A stretch of 64,000 nt of DNA from Peptoniphilus harei (GCF_900454685.1 NZ_UATM01000032.1:806001-870000); one strand, 5' to 3'. Counted from the stretch's first letter, positions 46,471-55,897 are shown. Made by a program: numbers and translations. The notes: a model not told the origin generated them from the letters alone.

Positions 46471-47192
46471 TGTACGGAGATTTTGCTTATTTTTACGACA
46501 AGCTCATGTATGACCTTGACTACGAAAAAATTTATAAATTTATAGGAGAGCTTCTGGGGAAAAAATCTCTAGAAGCTGACTTAATTTTAGAAATGGCCTG
46601 TGGGACTGGAGGTCTCACAGAAAAGCTAGTCAAGGACTACAAGGTCCATGCCTTTGACCTTTCAGAGGACATGTTGGCAGTTTGTGAAAATAAGATTAGA
46701 AGTAGGAACTTAAGACTTTTTAAGCAAAACATGGCAGGTTTTTCTGCCCCATCAACTTATGACACCATAGTCTCAGTTGGTGACAGCTTAAATTATTTAA
46801 TAGAGAGGGAAGACTTTGAGGCTGCCCTAAAATCAGCCTATGACCACTTAAGAGATGGTGGGATTTTTATCTTTGACTTAAACACAGAGTACAAGTTCAA
46901 GAACATTGACCCTGTAACTGTTGACGAAGTTGAAGATGTCTTCTATATTTGGGAAAATATTTTTGATGAAGAATCAAAGCTAAACACTTATGGAGTTAAT
47001 TTTTTCAGAAACACTGAAGACAATAATTACAAGAGATTTTATGAAGAGCACCTAGAGAGGGCCTATGACCTTTCTTATGTGAAAAATATTTTAGAAGAAA
47101 TTGGATTTTGTGATATGGAAGTTTATGATGACTATGACTTTAAAGAAGCAAGTGATGAAACTTCTAGATACACAATAGCCGCAAGGAGGTAA
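46467..47192 (+). CDS. Class I SAM-dependent methyltransferase
   Basis: A 241-residue Rossmann-fold methyltransferase. It begins with YGDFAYFYDKLM, typical of a family found next to hslO/sirtuin genes in Firmicutes. Motif I is LEMACGTGGLTEKL (about 44-57), then the acidic residue in HAFDLSEDML, and FIFDLNTEYK. Substrate unknown. ATG at 46467 or 46470. Overlaps the sirtuin gene by 4 nt and precedes hslO by 2 nt. Confidence 0.85.
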   Translation: MMYGDFAYFYDKLMYDLDYEKIYKFIGELLGKKSLEADLILEMACGTGGLTEKLVKDYKVHAFDLSEDMLAVCENKIRSRNLRLFKQNMAGFSAPSTYDTIVSVGDSLNYLIEREDFEAALKSAYDHLRDGGIFIFDLNTEYKFKNIDPVTVDEVEDVFYIWENIFDEESKLNTYGVNFFRNTEDNNYKRFYEEHLERAYDLSYVKNILEEIGFCDMEVYDDYDFKEASDETSRYTIAARR

Positions 47193-47194
47193 AT

Positions 47195-48115
47195 TTGGGA
47201 TATATTTTAAGAGCAATAGATGAGACAGAAACTATAAAAATTTCTACTGCCATAACAACTGACGTAGTTGAAGAGGCAGCAAAGATTCACAAACTATCAA
47301 AGACAACTGCAGCAGCCCTGGGAAGAGTTTTAACTGCAACAGCAATTATTGGATCATGGCAAAAAAATGAAAGGGATTCAGTAACTATTTCCATAAATGG
47401 AGATGGTCCAGCAGGTCCAATTGTTGCAACTTGTAAAAACGACGGTTATGTAAAGGGCTACGTTTCAAGACCAGGAGCCGACCTTCCAATAAGAGAGTAT
47501 GACGGAAAGATTGATGTTGCTGGAGCCGTTGGCCAAGGAACCCTAACTATGACAATGGACGTTGGAATGAAGAAGCCTTACACAGGAACAGTTAACCTGA
47601 CAAGTGGTGAAATCGCAGAAGATCTTGCAGTTTATTTCTTGCAATCAGACCAAGTTCCATCAGCAGTTGGTCTTGGAGTCCTTGTTGATGTTGACTATTC
47701 AATCAAGGCAGCAGGTGGCTTTATAGTTCAACTAATGCCAGACTGTAGGGAAGAAGAGATTGCAAAGCTAGAGGAAAACTTGAAAAAGCTAAACAACGTA
47801 ACTTCAGTGATTGATGAGTACCACGATGCAGAAAAGTTAATTGAAATCTTAATGGAAGGCATGAACTACAAGGTTCTTGAAAAGAGAGAAATTGAGTACA
47901 AGTGCAACTGCTCTCGTGAAAAAGTTGAAGATGCCATTGTGTCAGTTGGACCACAAGAAATTAAAAAAATTCTAGAAGAAGACAAGAAGGCAGAAGTGAA
48001 TTGCTACTTCTGTAACTCTGTTTACGATTTTGACGAGGAAGACCTTGAGAGAATGCTAAAGAAGGCCGAGGACATAAATAAAAATAGGGAAGTTATTATC
48101 CAAGATAATTTTTAG
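47195..48115 (+). CDS. hslO: Hsp33 redox-regulated chaperonin
   Basis: A 306-residue holdase chaperone activated by oxidation. The C-terminal zinc site CNC (about 236-238) and CYFC (about 269-272) is the redox switch. N-terminal core motifs GPIVATCKNDGYVKGYV and DVGMKKPYTG are conserved. TTG start immediately after AAGGAGGT. Last of the hpt operon; no obvious terminator follows before the Fic gene. Confidence 0.95.
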   Translation: MGYILRAIDETETIKISTAITTDVVEEAAKIHKLSKTTAAALGRVLTATAIIGSWQKNERDSVTISINGDGPAGPIVATCKNDGYVKGYVSRPGADLPIREYDGKIDVAGAVGQGTLTMTMDVGMKKPYTGTVNLTSGEIAEDLAVYFLQSDQVPSAVGLGVLVDVDYSIKAAGGFIVQLMPDCREEEIAKLEENLKKLNNVTSVIDEYHDAEKLIEILMEGMNYKVLEKREIEYKCNCSREKVEDAIVSVGPQEIKKILEEDKKAEVNCYFCNSVYDFDEEDLERMLKKAEDINKNREVIIQDNF

Positions 48116-48210
48116 ATTAAATTTTTTTATATCTTTTAAAATAGTTTAAATCTATTTGATATTTTGTCCGATTGGTTAGTGAATATTAATTAAAGGAATG
48201 TAAGGATCCT

Positions 48211-48936
48211 ATGAGTAGAAAATTATTAGACGTTTTAAAATATGAAAAAAACAATAAAATAAGTGGTGGAATATATCACAAACTCCAAGTTGAATTCACT
48301 TACAACTCTAATCACATAGAAGGAAGCAAGTTGACTGAAGACCAAACTAGGATGATATTTGAAACCAACACCCTTGGTGTCAATGAATCAGTAAATGTCG
48401 ATGACATTATAGAAACCTTAAATCATTTTCAATCAATTGATAAGGTCATAGATTCCTACGACGAAGAATTGACAGAAGCTTATATAAAAGACCTTCACAA
48501 GGCTTTAAAAGCTGGCACAAGTGACTCCAAGCTAGATTGGTTTAGGGTTGGAGATTATAAGGCTTATCCAAATGAAGTTGGTGGAAATGAAACGACTTCG
48601 CCTGAAGATGTGCCACATGAAATGAAAAAACTTCTAGATTCTTACAATGAGAAGAAAGAGAAAAGACTTGAAGATATAATTGACTTCCACTATAGGTTTG
48701 AAAAAATTCATCCTTTCCAAGATGGGAATGGTAGAGTCGGAAGGCTTATTATTTTTAAAGAGTGTCTCAAGTATGACTTTGTTCCCTTTATAATTAGCGA
48801 AGACTTAAAATTTTTCTATTATAGGGGACTTGCAGAATACAAAAAAGAAAGAGGATTCTTGGTAGAAACTTGTCTTTCAGCACAAGATAGGTTTAAGGCA
48901 TATTTAGATTATTTTAAAATCGATTATAGAGACTAA
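48211..48936 (+). CDS. Fic-domain protein with N-terminal inhibitory motif (class II)
   Basis: The protein has 241 residues. Catalytic Fic loop HPFQDGNGRVGR (about 167-178) is complete, so AMP- or nucleotidyl-transfer to a target hydroxyl is likely. Residues 33-38 read SNHIEG, matching the inhibitory (S/T)xxxE(G/N) helix, which in class II Fic proteins lies N-terminal and blocks ATP gamma-phosphate binding (family knowledge). The protein should therefore be self-inhibited. Monocistronic, followed by a strong terminator. Target unknown. Confidence 0.9.
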   Translation: MSRKLLDVLKYEKNNKISGGIYHKLQVEFTYNSNHIEGSKLTEDQTRMIFETNTLGVNESVNVDDIIETLNHFQSIDKVIDSYDEELTEAYIKDLHKALKAGTSDSKLDWFRVGDYKAYPNEVGGNETTSPEDVPHEMKKLLDSYNEKKEKRLEDIIDFHYRFEKIHPFQDGNGRVGRLIIFKECLKYDFVPFIISEDLKFFYYRGLAEYKKERGFLVETCLSAQDRFKAYLDYFKIDYRD

Positions 48937-48956
48937 AAGAAAATTTTATAAAAAAA

Positions 48957-48996
48957 GAAAGATAGCTAGAAAATTTAATCTAGCTATCTTTTTTTT
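48957..48996. terminator. Bidirectional terminator
   Basis: GATAGCTAGA and TCTAGCTATC form a perfect 10-bp stem with T8 on the plus side and a T-rich tail on the minus side. It lies between convergent Fic and ECF genes. Confidence 0.92.
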
Positions 48997-49002
48997 ATGT
49001 TT

Positions 49003-49509
49003 TTATCTTATGTTATTAAAAACTTTTTCCATGGGTTTAAAAACCACAAGGACTATGACAGATGAAACTGCAATTTGAATTAGGTTGCCTGGTATTGACG
49101 CAAGGGGTGCGACAAGTGAAGACAAGATAAAAATTTCTCCTATGTAGTAAACCACAACTTTTACAAGGGCAACAAGTATAAAAGATGTAATTAAACTTTT
49201 AAGATTGTGCTTCTTGTAGTTCATCTTGTTTAAGATGTAGCCCATGATTAGGGCTGAGATCACAGTCATTGGTGACCAAAGAATCCATCCACTTGTTAAG
49301 TCAAATAGGCCCATGCCCAAAGCTCCTGCTGTCATGCCCACTCTCTTGTCAAAAAATATGGCAGCCAAGAAGAAGGGGACATTGCCCAAGTGAATCAGGC
49401 CTCCGTTGGGGGAGAAGGGGAGTTGGATTTTTACCAGCCAAGTGAATACATATACAAGTGCAATAAATAGTGAAGTGATGACAAGGTCTCTGACCTTAAA
49501 ATTTTTCAT
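49003..49509 (-). CDS. ECF transporter substrate-binding (S) component
   Basis: A 168-residue membrane protein with about five to six helices. The GGLIHLGNVPFFLAAIFF segment and the following GMTAGALGMGLFDL loop fit ECF S components for vitamins; ligand is not readable. No EcfA/EcfT genes are near, so it would share a general energising module. AAAGGAG before the ATG at 49509 sets the start. Confidence 0.82.
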   Translation of the reverse strand: MKNFKVRDLVITSLFIALVYVFTWLVKIQLPFSPNGGLIHLGNVPFFLAAIFFDKRVGMTAGALGMGLFDLTSGWILWSPMTVISALIMGYILNKMNYKKHNLKSLITSFILVALVKVVVYYIGEIFILSSLVAPLASIPGNLIQIAVSSVIVLVVFKPMEKVFNNIR

Positions 49510-49574
49510 GAGTGCTCCTTTCACATTTTTTTAAAATAATTTAGAATTATTTTACCAGAAATTGTCATATAAAT

Positions 49575-49610
49575 AAAGAGCAAGGTCGACAATACGGCCT
49601 TGCTTTAAAA
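49575..49610 (-). terminator. Terminator of the threonine operon
   Basis: AGCAAGG (49579-49585) and CCTTGCT (49598-49604), with a moderate T-rich tail on the minus strand, about 35 nt after the thrC/thrB stop. Confidence 0.65.
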
Positions 49611-49644
49611 ATTTTAATTTATAAACTTTTTGTAAAATTAATTT

Positions 49645-51939
49645 TTAAATTATGAAGGCACCCTTCTCATCAATATCAAGAAGTCTTACTTCATAAGAAT
49701 TTGAAAGCTTATCTAATTTATTTTTGATTTGGTCTTCTGAAGTATTGTCGTCTGCCTTTAAGACCACCATAATAGTGGATCCGGCACCACTTAGGTAGTG
49801 GCCAAGTGCTTCTGAATCATCAATAATTTTTTCAATATCATCGATTTCTGGAATTAATTTTAACCTGTAAGGCTCGTGAATTTTATCATCAAGGGCAACT
49901 TTTAAGTTTTCTTCATTGCCAGAGATTAATGACAAGATTACCATGGAAAGTCTTGAAAGGTTAAAGACAGCATCTTCCTTTGAGTAAGTCTTTGGCAAGG
50001 CATCTCTTGCTTCTTTTGTTGGAAGTTTGAAGTCAGGAATTATTGCCAAGAATTTAAAATTATTTGAAACTTCAAATTCTTCTAGGTAAACTTGATCATC
50101 CTTTAGGATTGATGCCACAGCATTGCCAAAAATTGCTGGAGCTACATTGTCTGGGTGGCCTTCCATCTTTGTTGCAAGTTTCAAAATTTCCTTCTTGTCA
50201 AAGTCTCTCTTCATGACATCAAAGGCAGCCATGATCCCCATGACAATGCAGGAAGCTGATGATCCAAGACCACGAGAAAGTGGAACATTGGTGTCCACAT
50301 TAAAGTCCACAGGAAGGGCTTCCTCTCCATAGAAGTCAAAGGCATACTTGTAGGCCTTGTAGATTAAATTTGAATTTATATTATTTTCAAATTCATTTTT
50401 GTCATCACTTAACTTAAACTCACAAGTGTTGGCAAGGTCAAGGGCAAGACCAAGGACGTCAAAGCCAGGTCCAAGGTTGGCTGAAGTGGCTGGGACGGAA
50501 ATTCTCTTGCCACGTCTTGCAAATTTTAAGACCTCTTCTTCAATTTCATTTTTAAGAATTTTTGTCTTGTGAAGAATTTTTTTATTTTTTAATTTTTTAA
50601 TTTCAGATGGAATCTTAACTCCAGTTTTTTCGTGAAGGATATCAATATTTTCAAACTCATCATCTGAAAGATTTTCCCCTAAAGCTCCTAAGACTGTAGA
50701 AGAAAACTTGTAGGGACTTGCTGTTGATAAGATTACTGTCTTATGAAGTCCAAGCTTGTCTACAATATTTTTTGCAACTCCTGTGTGGGGATCCATCAAA
50801 TAATTTTCTTCTTCAAAGACCTTCTTAATAGTTTCCCTTGTCTCATCTTCCTTGGCAAAACCACACAAGAATTCATGGAAGTCGCTCTTAAATTCAAAGA
50901 GACCCTTGTCTTTTAAGTCAGCCATTTTTTCTTTAACGACTTCATCAGATGACTTGTGGAAGATTAGTCTTTCAAGGTTTGATGAAACCAAGATGTCCAT
51001 GGAAGGAGAAATTGTCTTTACAAGGTCCCTGTTGGCATCGTATCTTCCACTAGTGAAAAAGTCTGTCAAAACATTGTTATCATTTGATGCAATGACAAGA
51101 TTGTCTATTGGAAGTCCCATTTCCTTTGCGTAATATCCCGCCAAGATGTCTCCAAAGTTTCCCGTAGGAACACAGTAGGAGATTTTTTCTCCGCCACTTA
51201 TTTTTTTATTCTTGACTAAGTCTGCGTAGGAATAAAAATAGTAGATGATTTGGGGAAGGAGCCTGCCAATGTTTATGGAGTTGGCAGAAGAAAGATAAAT
51301 ATTTTCCTCTTTAAGCTCTTCTTTTATCTTTTCATCGTTAAATATTTTTTTCACAGCAGATTGGGCATCGTCGAAGTTGCCATCAATGGAAATAACCTTT
51401 GAATTTAAAGATCCTGTTGTATCCATTTGGGCCTTTTGGATGGAACTCACACCTTCTGTTGGGTATAAGACCAAGATGTCAATGTCTTCTGTGTTGTAAA
51501 AACCTTCTAGGGCAGCCTTACCTGTGTCGCCAGATGTTGCAGTCAAAATAAGGGTTTTGTCCTTGATACCAAGAGATTTTTTGGCATAGGCCAAGAGGTT
51601 TGGAAGAAGGCAAAGTGCAAAGTCCTTAAAGGCAGAAGTCCTGCCATGATAAAGTTCCAGGTAAAAATCCTTTTGGTAAGAAACTTTTGCAATTTCATCT
51701 TCAAAGGATGCGTAGGATTTTTCTATAAGCCCTAACAAGTCGTCCTTGTCAAAGTCTGTGAGATAAAGTGAAAGAATTTTGTGGGCCAAGTCTGTGTAAG
51801 ACAGGTCCAAGTTCTCCATTATGTCAAAGGCAGGGAAGGATTCTGGGACAAAGAGACCGCCGTCTTCAGAGATTCCTTTGACAATGGCTTCTCTGCCAGA
51901 AATTTTTAAATTTGAATTTCTTGTTGATAAAAATTTCAT
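49645..51939 (-). CDS. thrC: Threonine synthase - homoserine kinase fusion
   Basis: A single 764-residue polypeptide carrying two pathway steps. Residues of about 1-465 are threonine synthase: N-terminal STRNSNLKISGREAIVKGIS-like start, PLP-Lys in HGRTSAFKDFAL (about 104) and ATSGDTGKAALEG. From about 478 a GHMP homoserine kinase (ThrB) follows: VPATSANLGPGFDVLGLAL, the ATP loop PLSRGLGSSAS (about 555-566) and the C-terminal GHYLSGAGSTIMV. The junction is a lysine-rich linker (KKLKNKKILHKTKILK). No stop or frameshift is seen between them. It overlaps hom by 4 nt. It would convert homoserine to threonine within one protein. Confidence 0.93.
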   Translation of the reverse strand: MKFLSTRNSNLKISGREAIVKGISEDGGLFVPESFPAFDIMENLDLSYTDLAHKILSLYLTDFDKDDLLGLIEKSYASFEDEIAKVSYQKDFYLELYHGRTSAFKDFALCLLPNLLAYAKKSLGIKDKTLILTATSGDTGKAALEGFYNTEDIDILVLYPTEGVSSIQKAQMDTTGSLNSKVISIDGNFDDAQSAVKKIFNDEKIKEELKEENIYLSSANSINIGRLLPQIIYYFYSYADLVKNKKISGGEKISYCVPTGNFGDILAGYYAKEMGLPIDNLVIASNDNNVLTDFFTSGRYDANRDLVKTISPSMDILVSSNLERLIFHKSSDEVVKEKMADLKDKGLFEFKSDFHEFLCGFAKEDETRETIKKVFEEENYLMDPHTGVAKNIVDKLGLHKTVILSTASPYKFSSTVLGALGENLSDDEFENIDILHEKTGVKIPSEIKKLKNKKILHKTKILKNEIEEEVLKFARRGKRISVPATSANLGPGFDVLGLALDLANTCEFKLSDDKNEFENNINSNLIYKAYKYAFDFYGEEALPVDFNVDTNVPLSRGLGSSASCIVMGIMAAFDVMKRDFDKKEILKLATKMEGHPDNVAPAIFGNAVASILKDDQVYLEEFEVSNNFKFLAIIPDFKLPTKEARDALPKTYSKEDAVFNLSRLSMVILSLISGNEENLKVALDDKIHEPYRLKLIPEIDDIEKIIDDSEALGHYLSGAGSTIMVVLKADDNTSEDQIKNKLDKLSNSYEVRLLDIDEKGAFII

Positions 51940-53117
51940 AAATCCTCCTCAATTTCTGCCAAGAAAACTTTGTCGAGATTACCAAGGGAAGCTCTCAAGT
52001 TATCAAGGGAAACTTTTTTTGTAATTATTAGGTGTTCGTCATTTATAATTTTTTCTTCTTCTATTAAGTCTTTTAGTTCAGGAGAGACTTCAGAAGTCCT
52101 CACATAAAATTTGTTTTCCAAATTATTTTCAACTTCATAGGAATTTCCTGCGTCATAAAAAGTTTTTATTTCTCTTTTTGCAAGGATTCTCAAAAGGTCA
52201 CGCATAACTGCATCGGCAGTTTCAAGCTTGCCTGCTCCAGGACCCTTGAGTTCGTAGGAAGTGAAGTTTTCTCCCCAGACCTTAACTCCGTTAGTTCCAC
52301 CAAAAGTTTTTGCAAAGAAATTATCCCTAACAAAAGTAGGAATCACAGAAATATTTATCTTATCATTTGCTAGTTCTGACTTGGCAAGGACCCTAATGGA
52401 GTAGCCTCTTTCTTTTGCAAAATCAAAATCAGCTTTCTTTACATTTTCAATGCCAAAAGTAAAAATCTCATCTTCATTGATATTTGAATTGTAAATAAGA
52501 GAAGATAAAATTCTTATCTTTCTCATGGCATCAAAGCCTCCAACATCAGCAGTAGGATCTGCTTCTGCATAGCCAAGCTCTTGGGCTTCTTTTAAGACCT
52601 CGTCATAGGATGAGCCTTCAACTTCCATCTTTGAAAGGATGTAGTTGGAAGTTCCATTTAAAATTCCTTGGATCTTATTCATTTCGCTGAAGAAGGCCTC
52701 TTCCATTAGAGGATGGATTACTGGGATTGCACCAGCAACTGCAGCTTCATAAGAAAAATAAATATTTTTTTCTCTTGCAAGTTCATTTAACTCTTCAAAG
52801 TATTTTGAAACTACGGCTTTGTTGGCAGTTACAATATTTTTGCCAGCTTCCATTAATTTAACAATTCTCTCATAAGTTTCTTCAAGACTTGAAGTCACAT
52901 CAATAACTGTATCCACATCAGAATTTAAAATTTCGTCAAAATCATCTGTGAAGGCAAGGTCACCATCAAGGGGAGACCTTTTTTTATTTTTATTTCTAAT
53001 TAAAACTTTTTCAATTTTTATATCAAAATTATTTTTTAAGAGGGACTCCCTCTTCTTGTATAAAATTTCTTCGACACCTGTTCCCACAGTGCCAAAGCCC
53101 ATTATTGCAATTTTCAA
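51936..53117 (-). CDS. hom: Homoserine dehydrogenase
   Basis: A 393-residue enzyme reducing aspartate semialdehyde to homoserine. N-terminal Rossmann IAIMGFGTVGTGVEE; catalytic/substrate part with VTANKAVVSKY, AAVAGAIPVI and LNGTSNYILSKM; a short regulatory ACT-like tail. GGAGGT five nt upstream selects the TTG at 53117, directly behind the asd stop; the longer open frame to 53189 would run into asd. Confidence 0.93.
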   Translation of the reverse strand: MKIAIMGFGTVGTGVEEILYKKRESLLKNNFDIKIEKVLIRNKNKKRSPLDGDLAFTDDFDEILNSDVDTVIDVTSSLEETYERIVKLMEAGKNIVTANKAVVSKYFEELNELAREKNIYFSYEAAVAGAIPVIHPLMEEAFFSEMNKIQGILNGTSNYILSKMEVEGSSYDEVLKEAQELGYAEADPTADVGGFDAMRKIRILSSLIYNSNINEDEIFTFGIENVKKADFDFAKERGYSIRVLAKSELANDKINISVIPTFVRDNFFAKTFGGTNGVKVWGENFTSYELKGPGAGKLETADAVMRDLLRILAKREIKTFYDAGNSYEVENNLENKFYVRTSEVSPELKDLIEEEKIINDEHLIITKKVSLDNLRASLGNLDKVFLAEIEEDL

Positions 53118-53118
53118 C

Positions 53119-54096
53119 TTAAACCTCCAAGACTTTTTTAGCAATTTGCACTGCGTTAGTTGCAGCTCCCTTCCTAATGTTGTCAGCACAAGACCAAAGG
53201 TTTAGGCCGTTTTCTACAGTGAAGTCACGTCTAATCCTGCCAACAAAAACTTCATTCTTATCAGCTGACATTAAAGGCATTGGATAAACTTCATTGGCAA
53301 GATCATCTTCTAGTACCATGCCAGGGTAGTCTCCAATAATTTTCTTCACATCATCAACTTCAAAAGGATTTTCCACTTCAACGTTAATAGAAATTGAGTG
53401 GGAGAACTTAACTGGGACACGAACTGTTGTGGCAGTAACAAGGATAGAGTCGTCGTGAAGGATTTTTTTAGTTTCGTTAATCATCTTCATTTCTTCCTTG
53501 GAGTAACCATTGTCTAAGAAGACATCAATTTGTGGAATGCAGTTGTTCTTAATTGGATACTTGTAGGCAAGCTGAGTGCCTTCTTCTAAGTCAGAGATTC
53601 CCTTTATGCCAGATCCAGAAACAGATTGGTAAGTAGAATAAATTACCCTCTTGATCTTGTACTTGTCGTGAATTGGTTTAAGTGGAAGTACAGATTGTAT
53701 AGTTGAACAATTTGGGTTTGCAATAATTCCCTTGTTGTCCTTAATATCTTCAGGATTAATTTCTGGAACAACTAGTGGAACTTCTGGGTCCATCCTAAAG
53801 GCAGATGAGTTGTCAACAACAGTTACTCCAGCCTTAGCAGCTATAGGAGCGAACTTTTCACTTACAGAGCCACCAGCAGAGAAGAGGGCAATCTTAATAT
53901 CCCTTCCTTCAAAGGAATCTTCCTTTAATTCTTCAACAGTGTATTCTTTGCCACAATATTCAATTTTTTTGCCAGCCGATTTTTTTGAGCTAAACAAGTA
54001 TAAATTGTCAATTGGGAAATTTTCTTCACTTAAAACCTTTAACATCATGCTTCCAACAAGTCCAGTTGCACCAACAACTGCTACATTAACCTTCAT
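53119..54096 (-). CDS. asd: Aspartate-semialdehyde dehydrogenase
   Basis: A 325-residue NADPH enzyme, second step of the aspartate family. Cofactor loop VGATGLVGSMML, active-site Cys in NPNCSTIQ (about 130), SVSGSGIKG and the substrate/His motif RVPVKFSHS. Located 2 nt after the lysC stop and just before hom. Confidence 0.95.
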   Translation of the reverse strand: MKVNVAVVGATGLVGSMMLKVLSEENFPIDNLYLFSSKKSAGKKIEYCGKEYTVEELKEDSFEGRDIKIALFSAGGSVSEKFAPIAAKAGVTVVDNSSAFRMDPEVPLVVPEINPEDIKDNKGIIANPNCSTIQSVLPLKPIHDKYKIKRVIYSTYQSVSGSGIKGISDLEEGTQLAYKYPIKNNCIPQIDVFLDNGYSKEEMKMINETKKILHDDSILVTATTVRVPVKFSHSISINVEVENPFEVDDVKKIIGDYPGMVLEDDLANEVYPMPLMSADKNEVFVGRIRRDFTVENGLNLWSCADNIRKGAATNAVQIAKKVLEV

Positions 54097-54098
54097 CC

Positions 54099-55409
54099 TT
54101 AGTCCTCCTTATAAAATTCTTCATAAATTGCGCGAATTGCTTTTTCAAAATCTTGAGTTTCAACACCAATAATAATATTTATTTCGCTGGAACCCTGGCT
54201 AATCATCTTTATATTAACCCCTTCTCTTGCAAGGGCAGTAAAAGTCCTAGAAGACACGCCCTTTTCATTGATCATGCCACGACCAACAACGGCAATGAGG
54301 GAGATGTCCCTTTCCCAAGAAATGTTGTCTACGTTTAGATAAATCTTTAACTCTTCAAGAACCTTGTCAAGCTTTGGTGTGATATAGGAATCTGCCACAA
54401 GGACAGAAACAGAGTCAATGCTTGAAGGCATGTGCTCAATGGAAATATCATTGGACTCAAAAACTGTAGTTAGCTTTCTGAAGAAGTCCTTCTCAGTATT
54501 CATATTTACCTTTTCAAGATTTATAACAGTGAAATCTTTTTTGCCCGAAATACCAGTTAAGATATTTTTATTTTTTATGTCACACTTAGAAAGAATCAAA
54601 GTTCCTTCTTCGTGAGGGGCATTAGTATTTTTTATATTTATAGGAATATTTTTGTCCCTGAGTGGGAAGATGGCTTCTTCGTGTAAGACCTTGGCTCCCA
54701 TGTAGGAAAGCTCCCTCAACTCCTTGTAAGTAATTGTCCCAATAGGAGAGGAGTCCTTGACGATTTTTGGGTCAGCAACCAAAAAGCCAGACACGTCAGT
54801 GAAATTTTCATACATTTCAGCATCGAGGGCAGAGGCAATAATAGAACCAGTTACATCAGACCCACCACGAGAAAAAGTTTTGACCTTGCCTTCCTCGTTC
54901 TCACCATAAAAACCTGGGACAACAGCATTCTCATGTTTAGTGAGAATGTCCTTAATTTTATCTTCAGACTTAGGAAGGTCAACGACACCATTTGTAAATA
55001 CAATTAAGTCCCTTGCGTCCACAAAGTCAAAGCCAAGATAGGCTGCAAGGACTTGGGCGCTAATAAACTCGCCACGGCTTATAACAAAGTCGTAGCTTGC
55101 TCCATTTGTAATCTCATCTTTGACCTCGGCAAGAATCTTATCAATGTCTATATCCAAAACAAGATCATCAACAATATTTTTAAAAACATTCTCGATGATC
55201 TTGTAAACTTCATTAAAATTCAATTCGTGCGCACTTAGCTCATGGCACATTGCTAGAAGGTCAGTGACCTTGTGATTGTTGTTAACTCCTTTTCCAGGCG
55301 CAGAAACTACGATGTACTTTCTAGCGTCATCTTCCAGAATAATATCCTTAACTTTTTTCAGCTGGCGAGCATCGGCAAGTGAACTGCCACCAAATTTTGC
55401 GACTTTCAT
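54099..55409 (-). CDS. lysC: Aspartate kinase
   Basis: A 436-residue kinase with C-terminal tandem ACT domains for feedback control. N-terminal KFGGSSLADARQ, the SRGEFISAQVLAAYL motif, FSRGGSDVTGS and KVLHEEAI are typical. ACT part: INLEKVNMNTEKDFFRKL and VGRGMINEKGVSSRTF. AGGAGA sets the ATG at 55409. First gene of lysC-asd-hom-thrC/thrB. The leader is about 300 nt and holds repeats; I see no lysine riboswitch. Confidence 0.95.
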   Translation of the reverse strand: MKVAKFGGSSLADARQLKKVKDIILEDDARKYIVVSAPGKGVNNNHKVTDLLAMCHELSAHELNFNEVYKIIENVFKNIVDDLVLDIDIDKILAEVKDEITNGASYDFVISRGEFISAQVLAAYLGFDFVDARDLIVFTNGVVDLPKSEDKIKDILTKHENAVVPGFYGENEEGKVKTFSRGGSDVTGSIIASALDAEMYENFTDVSGFLVADPKIVKDSSPIGTITYKELRELSYMGAKVLHEEAIFPLRDKNIPINIKNTNAPHEEGTLILSKCDIKNKNILTGISGKKDFTVINLEKVNMNTEKDFFRKLTTVFESNDISIEHMPSSIDSVSVLVADSYITPKLDKVLEELKIYLNVDNISWERDISLIAVVGRGMINEKGVSSRTFTALAREGVNIKMISQGSSEINIIIGVETQDFEKAIRAIYEEFYKED

Positions 55410-55462
55410 CTCTTTCTCCTTTGTAGTAAATGTAAATAAGTAAAAAACTTTTAACAAAATGA

Positions 55463-55674
55463 AAAATTTTTGATTTGTAAATTAATTGTTATTTCAAATA
55501 ATTTTATAATTAGAAATTAATTGTTAAGTTAAATAAATTTGTTAATTAGAAAATAATTCTAAAGTCAAAAAAATTGTGAATTAAAATTCAATTCTTAAGT
55601 CAAATAAATTTGTGAATTAGAAATTAATTCTTAAATCAAAAAATTGTGAATTAAAACTCAATTAATAACTATCA
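55463..55674. repeat. Six degenerate ~35-bp AT-rich tandem repeats in the lysC leader
   Basis: Anchor segments ATTAATTG/ATTAATTC/ATTCAATTC recur at about 55481, 55516, 55551, 55586, 55623 and 55656. The unit approximates AAATTTGTGAATTAGAAA followed by TTAATTCTTAAGTCAAAT. They lie between the lysC promoter and start codon, so they are transcribed. The rest of 55410-55897 holds only this array, the promoter and a terminator. Confidence 0.75.
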
Positions 55675-55721
55675 AAAAAAACCTTACATATATAAGTAAA
55701 ATGTTAAAAGTAATTTTTTCG

Positions 55722-55750
55722 ATTATACAATTATTTAGCCCAGTTGTCAA
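55722..55750 (-). promoter_or_regulatory. Consensus promoter of the lysC-thr operon
   Basis: On the minus strand TTGACA (55750-55745), 17 bp and TATAAT (55727-55722): perfect hexamers and spacing. Confidence 0.82.
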
Positions 55751-55871
55751 TTGAAAGAGACTTATAAAAAGAGAGGAAGAAAGAAATCTTGAAAAAAAAA
55801 CAGAAGTACTACAAAAAAATAAAAATAAAAAAATTTATAGAAGACAAAACTTAAAATTAAAAAAATAAAAA

Positions 55872-55893
55872 AAGGTCGACTTTAATCGACCTA
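55872..55893 (-). terminator. Terminator of the 55898 gene
   Basis: GGTCGA-TTAAAG-TCGACC on the minus strand is followed by T7. Confidence 0.9.
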
Positions 55894-55897
55894 TTAT

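Noticed and set aside
54153..55238. Plus-strand open frames over lysC and asd
   Set aside because: They are antisense to well-conserved aspartate kinase and semialdehyde dehydrogenase genes and have no SD.
55463..55674. Tandem repeats as a CRISPR array
   Set aside because: Units are contiguous, degenerate and AT-rich with no unique spacers; no cas genes nearby.
55410..55721. Lysine riboswitch upstream of lysC
   Set aside because: The leader is almost pure AT repeats and lacks the GC-containing conserved core of that class.
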